From Auriscalpium vulgare (lineage: Eukaryota > Basidiomycota > Agaricomycetes > Russulales > Auriscalpiaceae), in the NCBI GenBank assembly GCA_019915015.1, contig JAHBBC010000031.1, forward strand, positions 372,001 to 436,000: 64,000 nt of DNA, given 5' to 3'. The notes beneath the pieces were generated by a model that worked only from the letters and a program-made list of their open reading frames with translations, made no database searches and was not told where the DNA came from. Position numbers and translations under genes: made by a program. This document shows, piece after piece, positions 23,692 to 34,700 of this stretch. Each line of letters begins with the position of its first letter. The first letter of the stretch is position 1.

Positions 23692-24423
23692 GTCCCGGCC
23701 TAGACCCCTGCCTAATCAGGCTGTAATTCAGGTCCCTCCGCCGCCTTGACCTGCAACCTAGTCCAGAGCCTCGCCACCCTGCCGCTTGCTCACATCCAGC
23801 GCCTCCACCACCAGCCACCCTGCCGCTTGCTCACATCCAGCGCCTCCACCCTCTCGCCTCTACAGCCCCCGCCATCCCCACACGCACAGTATGCACCCCG
23901 GCACCCAGACTTGACGCCGTGTTTCGACCTCTTGGGCCTGCGGGGATCTGTATTGCTTCGGCGTCATGGAGGGCGCAAGACCTCAATAGACATATTGCCG
24001 TCAATTGCAACGCTCGTGAACGTCGTACGGAGGTAAGCGCGTTCCTAGCAACCCCGAAACAACGCCTCAGGCCCCACCATCCGTCAGCATAACACGCTGC
24101 AGCCTTTCCTCGTAGCGCCTGTCGAGAACAACAGCAATTTTCCGAACAAGGCCGACTAGCCGATCTTCATTGTCCGAAAACAAGTCCTCATAATTGTCTT
24201 ATGTCTTTGCCTACGTGCAAGACAACCCAGCACCGCCACGTTTGTGGTGATAATGGTGGGCACTATATCACACAAGGCCCGCCTCCTGGTAACCGGAGAC
24301 TCCCAGCTTGGGTCCTCTCACTGCACAAGCACACAGCTATGTACGATTTGGCGCGCGTTCTTTTAAGCGCATACATCCTCTCCATGTACTTCCATCTCGT
24401 CCCACTCCCCTCAATTCTGCACC
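23692..24423. other. Divergent promoter region between phosphatase and pseudokinase
   Basis: No gene found. C-rich near 23750-23900 with a two-copy 41-bp repeat, then unremarkable sequence up to the pseudokinase ATG. Confidence 0.5.
23773..23851. repeat. Two-copy 41-bp direct repeat
   Basis: The unit beginning GCCACCCTGCCGCTTGCTCA at 23773 recurs almost perfectly at 23814, directly abutting. It lies about 80 bases upstream of the phosphatase start and 570 upstream of the pseudokinase start. Confidence 0.85.
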
Positions 24424-27133
24424 ATGACCACGATGATCTCCTACGTCAAAAGGTACTGCAGAAGAGTCTTCCGCAAAGCTTCGCTCGCAGCTTCGCTCGC
24501 GGCTTCTACTCAGACGGCGGAGGTCTTCTACACGTCGCATGCACATGAAGACGACTCCGTTGCCCCACCCTCGCTGGAGATACCATCCATCTGGGTCACT
24601 CGTCCTTCGTCGGTCCACGCCCTTCCCGAGACGCAGGCTGGGCTCACAGCAGAGGATGGTTCCTCCTTCACCGAGACGATCGCCTCTTCATATTCATCAC
24701 CCTTCGACAACGAGGCTGGGCACTCTCCCCTGGGTGACAGTCCCCTTCGTCCCACCGGACACAGCCTGTCTTGCGACGAAAACAACGACGCCACAGGGTC
24801 GCGCCTCGCCGCCGCCGATACTGTACTCTCATCCAATGCGTCGAGCGCTTCGGCGATTCGGCACTCCGTGGCGACAACCTATCACAGCGCGATAGATGGC
24901 GTGGTTCTGTCGGACGATGCTAGCCGTTTTCCAAGTTCTGAAGTCAACTATGGTGCTACATCCTCTCTCAGAAAAAATAGCACGGATACTGACGCCTTCT
25001 CTTGATGCAGGCTCCACTAGATCTGACGATCTCGAGTTAGCTTTGCTCTTGGGCACACTGCGCGATGACCTGGATCTCAACACAGTTTCACAGGAAGCGT
25101 CAGCTCCCAGTAATGCGCTGTTCGTGGCCCCGATCATCTCGGAAGAACCGGAACACATGACCGTCGACGAAGTGGCCGCCTCCCCCTTGTTTCAATATGC
25201 CTTCTATACGGATGAGCACGTGTGGCATGAACCAGCTGCACCCACTCATGAAGTCGGCCAGCCATCGAGGGTTCAGTGGCGGCTGCCTGCGCTTGTACCG
25301 CCAGCTGTCGCTGCGCCGATGCCTTCCATTTTGGATGGACTGTTCGCGCCTCCCCTCGGGCCAGAAATCACCCCGGATCTGCAGGCCGCGGCCACCCCGC
25401 GCCAATTCGCGTATCTGCCTGCTGAGGACGAGCCTTCTGGTCCGGGTCTGGCGATGCTACCTGTGGCGAAAGCCCAGTCGCCCCGTGTGATGATTTCCTC
25501 GTCCGGCCCGCCCGAGCTACTGCATACGCAGAGACAAGCTGGGCAGTTTGGTCCCATCGCGCCGCCGAGGAGCCCCGGCGTTCATCAGGACACCAACAGA
25601 CAGCCACCGCAAGCGCATCACGAACTTCTTTTCGCGAAGGACGCTGCCTTGCGGGCGTCGTTTCCCCGATCCGACTGTCAGTGGTCATTACATCCTCCTC
25701 CCGGAATATCGCAGCCTTACATCGCTGGCGGGGGGCGTGCACATCTGATACACACGGACGTGAATGCCTCAGCCGCTTTCCGGGTGGGGCCCGCATTGAT
25801 TACACTCTCACATTACCGTGGCATGATAGGGTCCGCCGGATCGGGGTACGAAGCGGAGCTACTGCTAAATGGCCAATCATCCCCCGTGGAGGTCAATATC
25901 TATTGGAAGGTGGCGCTACGGGCGGACAAGTTCATGTTGGAGAAAGTGCTCCGTGAGAGGCGCGCGCAAGAGATACTCAGGACGCGGGGCTCGAAGCTTA
26001 TCACGAGGCTCGTATCATCGTTTGAGACCTCAGACTTCGTGTGCTTTGTGACTGTGAGTCTATGGATTTTATACGCGTCGACATAAAAGTAACTCAGCAC
26101 TGTTATGGCGTCATTCTCAGGATACATACAAAACGCTGATGCCAGATGTTCTCAAGCAGGATACAAGAGAGCTCGGCACTGTGAGAGTCAGAAAGATTGC
26201 CGCTGAACTTGTGCGTCATTGGACCGATCGATCCAAGCAAATATTGACTCATGGTTTTCTCTAGCTCTTCGGTCTTGAACAGCTCCATTCGTTAGGCATC
26301 GTCCATAGAAACATTGGTGCCAATTCGTTGGTGTTTAGACATGACGGGCAGCTTGCCATCTGCCGTTTATTTCATGCCTGTCAACAGAAGGACCAACTGC
26401 CAGGTTGCCTCAGCACGGCACCGGAGATGTTAGCAGACGGCTCCGTGCATACCTACCAAGCGGATGTCTGGGACTATGGCGTACTGCTTGCAAAGCTCTG
26501 TCTCCATGGCAAGGTAAGCATGACGCTCAATGAATTGATTACCGGATTCAGGCTGACAGAGTTCCGCCAGGATGTTTTCGCGGGACACAAGACCAAGAAC
26601 GATTTGGGTGAAATTCTGCGAGGCTGGAACGTCAAGGAAGACCCGAGGTTCCAGGAGCGCGTGCCCCATGTCCTGTGTGACTTACTGTCGGAGGTTAGCG
26701 AGATTTTCCGCTCCGCACTGTCCTCAATGTTGAATCGATTGTATTTAGCTCCTGAAGACGGACCCGCAGGAGCGCATAACGCTCGCGAACGCCAAAAAGC
26801 ATCCTTTTTTCCGCCAAATGTATGTCTTATATTTTCTATCCGCACCTTGGGCCCCCAGTCACCGACTCTCGTTCACAGCGACTGGCAAGACATCAGTAAT
26901 TGTGCGGGTCCCGGTGAGTACCGTCGCCTGCATCCCTCGCATCTGTGCTAAGCATGTTTCTGCTCGCAGTACCCGAAATGTTGACGTTGAGGCCGAGACC
27001 TTGGACTGCGTGTCCCGTCGGCTCCCTCTTGGAGGGAATGGGTTTGCGAGAGCTCGTCTACGACCCTGCAGTCGCCGAGCCGGACTGGTCAGAGTTCAAC
27101 TGGTCGGCATGGGAACAGTGGCCTCGGCTATGA
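24424..27133 (+). CDS. AGC-like pseudokinase with long disordered N-terminus
   Basis: Exons: 24424-24952, 25011-26053, 26121-26210, 26265-26513, 26571-26693, 26749-26819, 26879-26913, 26970-27133; together 767 codons plus stop. About 430 low-complexity residues precede a kinase-like fold. Present: a Gly loop (MIGSAGSGYEAEL), the beta-3 lysine (NIYWKVALRADK) and an alpha-C-like ERRAQEIL. HRD has become HRNIGANSL, losing the catalytic Asp. DFG is replaced by AICRLFHA. The APE-like TAPEML, the alpha-F Asp (YQADVWDYGVLLAKL) and TDPQERITLANAKKHPFF are kept. DWQDI after HPFFRQ, followed by a C-tail, points to the AGC family. With both metal/catalytic aspartates gone it should be inactive and probably works as a scaffold or allosteric partner. 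No substrate or pathway is evident. Confidence 0.8.
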
Positions 27134-27896
27134 TGTCAGCGCGTCTCCAGATTGCGAAGGCAGTTGCAGGCTGAGTTGGTCCTTCGGACGCTTTTAACGG
27201 TAACTCAACGCCGCTGGCGGTCAAACTATGATAGTTGGAGCGTGCAGAATGATCCTAGGTGTGCGCCACCTCGATCTATAACGTTCTACCATCACGAATT
27301 ACATGAATCCTCATGATGACAATAATAGTAATGTAGTCACGAATAGTATCATCCTTTTATCAAATCAGAAGGTGCAGCGAGTCTACTTAACTTACCAAGT
27401 GCCAGTGACACAATATCCAACATCCCCCACTCTAGTCACTAGAGCACCTGGCCATGGATGTCTCTGCTTAGTACCACCCTATTAGATTGTCCTTCTGGTG
27501 TTCCGGCCGACTTGATCCGAGTGGTCGAATCGCAACGGCAGACGTCGGAGCTGAAGACGTCGTCCTATAGCAGTCCCGTCTTACCTCTCCACAGCGCTTG
27601 GCCACAGTGACGATCACTTCCTTGACAAAGCTCAAGCGGCCCCGTTCCCGCATTCATATATCGTTGTTCAAGGTTCTGCTGCCGAAAACAATCCTCATGT
27701 GAAAGACCTTGCTTGGACAAATTGCGCGTATCCGTCAAGTTACTTCGTCGGTTATAACCACCGTGCGAACGTGTCTACCATGCGGGTTGGGCAAGGATAC
27801 GCGGGGATATGGCCATAGTCATGGTGTAATACTGAGCTGGGACTCAGAGCGTATGTATGGCATGGCTTTTGCTATGACGCGGTTGCGCTAATGCAT
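27134..27896. other. Convergent intergenic region, nothing recognised
   Basis: Lies between the pseudokinase stop (+) and the O-fucosyltransferase-like stop (-). Only short frames without features; relatively AT-rich at 27280-27400. Probably long 3' UTRs or decayed sequence. Confidence 0.5.
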
Positions 27897-30045
27897 TCAG
27901 TTAAACATCTGATACGCGTCCCAAGCAGGTTCGATAGCTCCCTTCTCGTCTATCTCGACCCATCGCATATGTGCTCGGTCGATGTCGCCCTTCGTATTAT
28001 CATCAAAGCCGTATCCGAAGGCGCGGTCCCATCCAAGGCCGACTGCCGATAGCTTGCATACATTCGAACTAAACGAACTTTAGTCAGACGCGAGAACCAG
28101 CGAAAGGAGCAATGTCATGACAGACCCAATCGTGCACACAACGGCTGCGGGCGTGACGTCGTCATCCCACGCCCAAAGCCCGCTCAAAATTGCGAAATCG
28201 ACGATCATGCCGCGCGTCTGCTTGATTCTGTCCTCTAGCTCGAATTCGTTGAAGTCCGCCTGTACGTACGGCGCAGGGCTTGTCAAATCCCGGAGGTCAG
28301 CGTTCTCGCTGTCCCGAAGAGACCAGAGTATGGAGTCAAACGGAAGCAGAGGGCGGAGCTCGGCCAGCGACGTCGGCGCGTCCGACGCAACGTAGACAAT
28401 GGGTTTGGGCGGATAGGAAGGGGACGTGAAGAGCCGACTCCAGCTCGAGGTGATGGCGTCGGAGTAGTCCTCGATAGGAACGTACTTCTTATGATATTTC
28501 CACGACTGACCGAAGCCGTCCCCACGGCGAACGTGCACGCCGATGTACTTTCCATGGTCCGATGGGGGATCTGGGATGGTAGCGCCGAACGCCTTCGAGG
28601 CATCAGGTATACGTGACGCAAGCTCGTGGCGCGCAGACCGGATGAGTGCTGCGTTTGCTGCGTTGGGGCGAATGGTGTTCCTCAGCGACTCGTCAGCACG
28701 CACATATATAGGTTTGAACCTATTGAGATAGTGTCCGTAGCTAAACTGCGGTGAGTACACGACAGGTAGATCGCATAATGCACCCACGCGTCGTCATATT
28801 GGTCGTGGTAGCCGTGACCAAGATGGTATTTGGCCGTGCGTGAGTTGACGACCTGAATGGGCGAGGTGACTACGACAGTCTACGGCGCTGTGAGAATATA
28901 CATACCCAATGCCTACGCTCGTCAACCGCTTGTAACAACGTGCGGTGTAAACGGCTTCTTACCTTGCAGTTCGCGGGCACGCTACGAGCTCTGTTGAGTA
29001 GGTCGGAAATTCAGTGGGCGCCAAGTAATACCACGCGGGAATCGCACCTTCGGGTGGTGGGGCACGACAGCCAGGTTCTGGACCAGGTTGACGTGCACGC
29101 ACGTCTTGAAAGTGATCCGTCCATCTATGCCGCCCGTGAGCGCCAGTCACATTCGAGTAGCTTGAAGACTCATACTTTCCACGGTTCCAATACGTATCGT
29201 CCACCCAGAACGTTCGATTCCGCTGTTACAGGTGCGTCAAGTCAATTGAGGACGTGTCTGGGCGGCGGGCGATGACATACCTCTCTAGCCAAAGCCGCAA
29301 CCTGAGCCATAATCGCGAGATCTGCTAGCAGTCCCACATGGCCATCCAGCATATATGTTATGGTCTTGGAACAAATTTGTGTGCGTTCACCCTCTGGCGG
29401 GGGATATTTCCCTGGATTCACGGTGTCGTGATGGATCACGTCCTGGGGCATGTGGTCGCTCCAGTAAGGCATCGGTTTCATGCGGTCTCCGGTGAGTTTA
29501 TGGCACTCGGCCCTGTATTCCATGGGGTCCAGTGGGAACTTCGTATAGTTCTCGTACGAAATGATGTCCTGAGATGCCAATGAGACGCCCTGTATTGGTT
29601 GCGAAGGCATAGGGCTGCTTGCGGACGTCGCGTTCAAGTCGCCAATGGCCTTCAAGAGGACCTCTGGTCGCTTGTATGAGACAATAATCAAAAGGAAGAG
29701 TGCCACGGCCAAAAGCGACCCCAGGGCCAATCCGGCTCTGGCCACTAGCCATTTGGCTATGCGCGTGGGCAAGGAGTCAGGGCGTGCAAGCGCATCGTCG
29801 TCACCTCTGTCACGGTATCCTGTGATGGGGAAGCTGTTACTTGCTGAAGATGCTAGGAGAGGTTCATGCTGCTGCTGTGAGACAGTGTAATCCCGGTGTT
29901 CATCGTCTCCGAACTGCTCGAGCTCAACGTCTGTGAATGCCTCTTCGGCGCGGCCGGCGCGAGAGTGGGGTGTGCGAGGAGTAAGGCGTGAGTCGTCGGC
30001 GTACGCATGCGCAGACGAGAGATTCTGCAATGGTCGAGGGGGCAT
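27897..30045 (-). CDS. O-fucosyltransferase-like type II membrane glycosyltransferase
   Basis: Predicted Golgi/ER type II membrane protein. After a disordered N-terminus (MPPRPLQNLSSAHAYADDSR) there is one transmembrane segment at roughly residues 105-128 (GLALGSLLAVALFLLIIVSY), then a lumenal catalytic region. Motifs: MLDGHVGLLADLAIMAQVAA, RTFWVDDTYWNRGKWTDHF, PEPGCRAPPPE, HLGHGYHDQY, and YIGVHVRRGDG, which is the nucleotide-sugar site shared by POFUT/FUT8-type fucosyltransferases. Several introns interrupt it; the last (with donor GTCTGTCATG) joins AVVCTIG to SNVCKLSAVGLGWDRAFGYG and the end WDAYQMFN. The frame is open upstream to an ATG at 30231, but that would overlap the divergent DPM3 5' end, so I prefer 30045. 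Donor and acceptor sugars are unproven. Confidence 0.75.
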
Positions 30046-30232
30046 GCCTCCTGCAGAAAGAGCGAGGCGCTGTGAGAGGGGAGTAGGGCCTAGGTGGATG
30101 GTCGACACGTCGCGTGCGCCTCCCGTTGTGGAGATGCTTTCCCACGTCAATAGTGTTGTAGATCCAATGCTTCGCCACGACACCGTCCTCGACCCATCCA
30201 CACCGCTCCTCACACCCTCTGCACCGCCCAAA

Positions 30233-30624
30233 ATGACCAGGGCTACACGTGTAGCAGCCTACTCGGGCGTCGTATCTATTGCCTACTTCCTCACCTTCTT
30301 TCAATACCTCCCTATGCCTCTTGTCGCCGAGGAACAGGCCACGCAGATCCTGGTTGTGGTACGTCGCGTAACCCCTCATTGCATGTTTCGCCTGCTTAGC
30401 CACACTCATAGCTGCCCTGGTGGCTTCTCGTGTCATTCGGGTCCTACGCGCTCTGGTCGCTAGGCCACGGCCTCTATACCTTCAGAGAGTGCACAGACGC
30501 GTATACAGAGCTGCTTACTGTGCGTGACACATATCTCCTCATGTGCGTCAATCTGACCCTCCGTTTGCAGGAAATATCCCAAGCAAAATCAGAGCTGCGG
30601 ATAAAAGGAGTTTCGGTCGACTGA
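30233..30624 (+). CDS. DPM3: Dolichol-phosphate mannosyltransferase subunit 3
   Basis: Small ER membrane protein of 95 residues; exons 30233-30358, 30412-30519, 30571-30624. It tethers catalytic DPM1 to the ER membrane, supplying dolichol-P-mannose for N-glycans, O-mannosylation and GPI anchors. Two transmembrane helices: VVSIAYFLTFFQYLPMPL and LPWWLLVSFGSYALWSLGHG. The family signature LGHGLYTFRECTDAYTELL is followed by the coiled end EISQAKSELRIKGVSVD. The start MTRATRVAAYSG is the first ATG and gives normal family length. The promoter is shared with the O-fucosyltransferase-like gene on the other strand. Its stop lies 66 bases from the convergent CstF64-like gene. Confidence 0.95.
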
Positions 30625-30690
30625 ACCTACTATCGTTGAATTAGGTGTACATTATGCGAGTCTAATACATGTGCAAGCCGACGGATAACC

Positions 30691-31519
30691 TCAAGGAATG
30701 CCCAACGTAGCGCGCTGCAAGAAGGCACACGGGAGTAAGTTGGGTGGACCACTACGAGTCGCGGTTGAATGCTTGCCAATTGGATGAGACTAGCCCGTTC
30801 AGCTGGTGGAAGGCGGTTGATTTGCTCCGGTGTCATGCTAATGACGTGCATAATCATAGCCTAACAAAACCTAAATGTGTGACTGCGGCGCGTTCAGGAA
30901 AGTAACCTCGTACTTTTTGCTCCTCTGAAATTCCAGGCAACGCCGTAGGCAAGGCAGGTGCGCTGGGTTGGGCTGGCTGCTGAGGTGGGTACGACGGCGC
31001 CTGATTGTGATGACCGGCTGGCCCTGGTGGCGTATTAGCGAATCCTGGATAGCTTGATGGTGCGGCTACGGGTTGAGTCTGAGCGTATGGTGCCGCAGGA
31101 GGAGGCGTAGGGTACTGCGGAGTGCCGGTTCGACTGCTCTGTGTTTGCATTCGTGGAGGCACCGCAGAGACAGGAGCGGCTGGTGGTGGCCCCGTTGCTT
31201 GCGCTGTGCCATTCAATTGCGGGCCCGCCCCTCCAGTCAATGTTTTCTAGGTAGCATGTCAAGCCTCTTGCCGCACGTAAGGCCGAGACCTCGTACCTCG
31301 AGAACTTCGACGTTGACCGCGTTCATTTTCACCATGAGGGCGATGAGCGCGTACGAGATTTGAGGCTGCTGGTTGAGGATTCCCTTGGCTTGGTCTGGGG
31401 TTGTTTTCTGAAGAGTATTGTCTCAATAGTAGCCTTGACATTCGACGAGCGTCGCGTCTCACTTTGAGTTGGAGGAGAAGCTCAATCAGCTGGTCTTCGG
31501 GAAGCTGAGCGTTTGACAT
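30691..31519 (-). CDS. CstF64/Rna15-like polyadenylation factor, hinge and C-terminal domains only
   Basis: The start MSNAQLPEDQLIELLLQLKK goes straight into the CSTF2 hinge domain (KTTPDQAKGILNQQPQISYA, IALMVKMNAVNVEVLE), which in animals and yeast binds CstF77/Rna14 and symplekin. A long Pro/Gln/Ala-rich linker follows, then the conserved C-terminal helices AMIMHVISMTPEQINRL, PPAERASLIQL and RATLGIP, known in Rna15 to bind Pcf11. No RRM precedes the hinge in this model. The last intron, 30715-30776, has a GC donor and is required to reach RATLGIP and the stop at 30691. The ATG at 31519 lies 227 bases from the divergent beta-COP ATG. An RRM on an unseen upstream exon seems unlikely given that spacing. 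Confidence 0.85.
30715..30776 (-). other. GC-AG intron in the CstF64-like gene
   Basis: On the minus strand the intron starts GCAAGC and ends TTCTTGCAG. Removing these 62 bases joins ASLIQL to RATLGIP-stop, the expected family C-terminus. Reading through gives an unrelated 50-residue tail. Confidence 0.8.
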
Positions 31520-31746
31520 GATGGTCAACGAGATACCCGAGCTACAGCCTCGGTTGGTATGAGCTAGCACAAGCAAGACACGGCGGTCAGAAAGCCCCCA
31601 CAGGTACCCCACAGGAGGACTCGCTAGAGCAGTCGCCACAGCATTTCCTTTCCTGGTCAACTCTTTCAGGTCGTCGTGTCCGCGACGGCAGCTGCTGCGT
31701 CTCCGAATTCTTGTCGCGCTTCCCGTCCATCTTCCCCCCGCTTGCC
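31520..31746. promoter_or_regulatory. Bidirectional promoter, CstF64-like / beta-COP
   Basis: 227 bases between divergent start codons, so both 5' UTRs and core promoters must fit here. No clear TATA box seen. Confidence 0.5.
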
Positions 31747-34700
31747 ATGTCAAATCCCGAGGCAGCATGCTATACCGTAGTCAATGAGGACAGCTCCGAG
31801 CTGCCGTCCACTCAAGACCTTCGGACTGCTCTTCAGAAAGGTTCGGACGAGGTCAAGATCGACACGTTGCGGAAGATCATAGTCTCGACGATAAATGGCA
31901 ACTCCCAAGTGTGTATTCACCATGCTTTCTGAACAAACATGTATGAACCTATGAACACTATCAACGTGTAGCCTGGCCTGCTCATGCCCGTGATCCAATA
32001 CTGCATGCCATCACGGAGCAAGCATCTGAAGAAGCTGCTGCACTTCTACTGGGAGGTCTGTCCGAAGTATGATGACAACGGGAAGCTGAAGCAGGAGATG
32101 ATTCTTGTCGTGTGCGTCTATCATATAACTTAACTGGCATCTTCGTAACTCATCCTTCAACCAGTAATGCCATCCGAAATGACCTGGTGAGTTCTCTGGC
32201 CCGGGCTCGGTAACTTGCACCCATCGTCCTTCTCAGCAACATCCGAATGAATATATCCGTGGCGCGACTCTCCGCTTCCTCCAAAAAATATCTAAGGAGC
32301 AAGAGCTCCTGGAGCCTTTGATCCCAATTTGCCGGTCATGTCTGGAGCACCGGCACTCGTACGTGCGCAAGAATGCGGTCTTCGCCGTCTACACCATCTA
32401 CCGCGAGTTCGAGCACCTCATCCCCGATGCACCCGAGCTCATACAGACGTTCCTGGCCGCGGAAAACGACGCGACGTGCAAGCGCAACGCGTTTGTTTTC
32501 CTGGCAAATTGCGCGATGCCGAAGGCGGTCGAGTACGTGCTCCAAGTATACGACCAAATTTCTAGCCTCGACGAGTTGCTTCAATTGGCAATCATCGATG
32601 TCATTCGCCTCGACTGCAAGACGGATTCGGCGCACAAGGTGAGCGCACATGTTTCGTGTTTCCGAGAAACCCGATGCAGAATGCTTTGCCCAGCCCCGGT
32701 GGATTCGCGTCATTTTTGAGCTTCTCAATGCGCCATCACACGCAGTGCAGTATGAGGCAGCGACTACTCTCACTGGACTGACCCAGCACGCTGCTGCCGT
32801 GAAAGGTGTGTTTCGCCGCATCCTTTCAGACGCGCAGGTGTGCCTCACACCGATACACGGATAGCCGCCGCATCAACCTTCATCAACCTCGTTGCAAAGG
32901 AGTCAGACAACAACGTCAAGCTCATCGTCCTCGACCGTCTCGATACTCTCCGCTCTAAGCACGGCCATGTCTTCGACAGCCTCATCATGGACGTTCTCCA
33001 AATCCTGTCCAGCGCAGACATCGAAGTTCGCCGAAAGGCCATCAGCATTGCCTTGAGCATGACTTCCAGCCGCAACGTGGAGGAGGTGGTCTTGTTCTTC
33101 AAGAAGCAACTGCAGAAGACGCAAGAGGAGGAGTATGAGAAGGTAACTAATACCTCTTGCTGGGGATACAGTGGCTGACTTCCCGCAAGGCTCCTGAGTA
33201 CCGCCAGCTTTTGATCCAGTCCATTCATGTTTGCGCCGTGAAATTCTCAGAAGTTGCTGCCAGCGTTGTGCACGCGCTCATCGAGTTCCTGGGCGACTCT
33301 AACAACCCGTCCGCTCTCGATGTCGTTGCATTCGTCCGGTAGGTTTCCGCGGCGTCCCTCTACCCTTGCGACGTTCGGTCTCACATGGACTCTTAGGGAG
33401 GTTGTCGAGAAGTTCCCGCCACTTCGGGCATCTATCACGGAGCGACTCATACAGGCGCTTCACGAGATCAAGTCCGGGAAGGTCTACCGCGGTGTCCTGT
33501 GGATTCTCGGCGAATATCTAGAAAGTGCGCCAGAAATCTTTGAGGCATTCCATGAGGTCCGGAAGGTTCTTGGCGAGCTTCCGATCCTCGCTTCTGAGCA
33601 GCGCCTGCTTGACGAGGCGAACGGCGAGGATGAGCCAAAGCCAGAAGAGAGCGAGAAGAAGGAAATTCCGACGTCGAAGCCCAAGGTGCTGGCGGACGGC
33701 ACGTACGCGACGGAGACGGCGTTCACGAGCACATCGACAGCGAAGCTGGAGGCCGTCAAGGCTGCCGCGAAGCCGCCATTGCGGAGTACGCGCCTTTCGC
33801 AGCATACAGCGCTCATATACTGACCTGACCTGGCACAGCCCTGATTCTGGGCGGAGACTTCTTCACTGGATCCGTTCTTGCGTCAGCCTTGACCAAGCTG
33901 ATCCTCCGGCTAGCTGACCTGTCCAAGGATGTACAGAAAATCAACTCTTTGCGTGCAGAGGTGCAGCCCATATTTTGTACGCAACAACATGTGCTAATGC
34001 ATATGACACATAGGCAATGCTCATCATGACCTCCATCATCCGCGTCGGCCAGTCCAAATTTGTCTCGACTCCCATTGACGAAGACTCCCACGAGCGCATC
34101 CTCAACTGCATCCAGACACTGAGCGAGCTCGAGGACAAGCCCGCTGTGCACGATGTTTTCTTGAGCGACACGAAGGCGGCGTATTCGAAGATGATCGTGG
34201 CCCAGGAGGTACGCTTGAATGCCCTCGCTTGATCTAGCATTGACTTCGTCACAGAAAAAGGCGGCTGAGAAGAAGGCGCTCGAGGCGACCAAGGAGACCA
34301 TCGTACAGGTCGACGACCTGTTGACGTTCCGACAATTCTCGAAGAAGGCGGCGGACGATGTCCTTGACGTGAGATTATTGCATTTTTGCCCGATCAGGTC
34401 TAACCCAGAGTCTTGACAGTACGACGAGGACGTCGGTCGTGCTACGGGCGCTGCCGAAGTTCACGAAGACTTCATCTCCAACCTGAGTCGTATATCTCAA
34501 CTGACCGGTACGTTCGCTCTCCGTGTACACTTGTGCATATCCTCAGCATGACATCGCCAGGCTTCTCCGATCCCATATACGCAGAAGCCTACGTCAAAGT
34601 GCATGGCTTCGACATCATGCTCGGTACGGTTTTTGCTTTGTTTAGATCGACATTTGTTGACCCTAAAGGTCTACAGATGTGCTTCTCGTCAACCAGACCT

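Noticed and set aside
27134..27896. Possible extra gene or degraded transposon
   Set aside because: Only short frames, no transposase or repeat boundaries seen.
28080..28130. Apparent premature stop in the O-fucosyltransferase-like gene
   Set aside because: An intron with donor GTCTGTCATG restores the frame to SNVCKLSAVGLGWD and the end MFN.
30046..30231. N-terminal extension of the O-fucosyltransferase-like protein from an ATG at 30231
   Set aside because: It would leave no room for the DPM3 promoter and leader; the later methionine at 30045 is more plausible.
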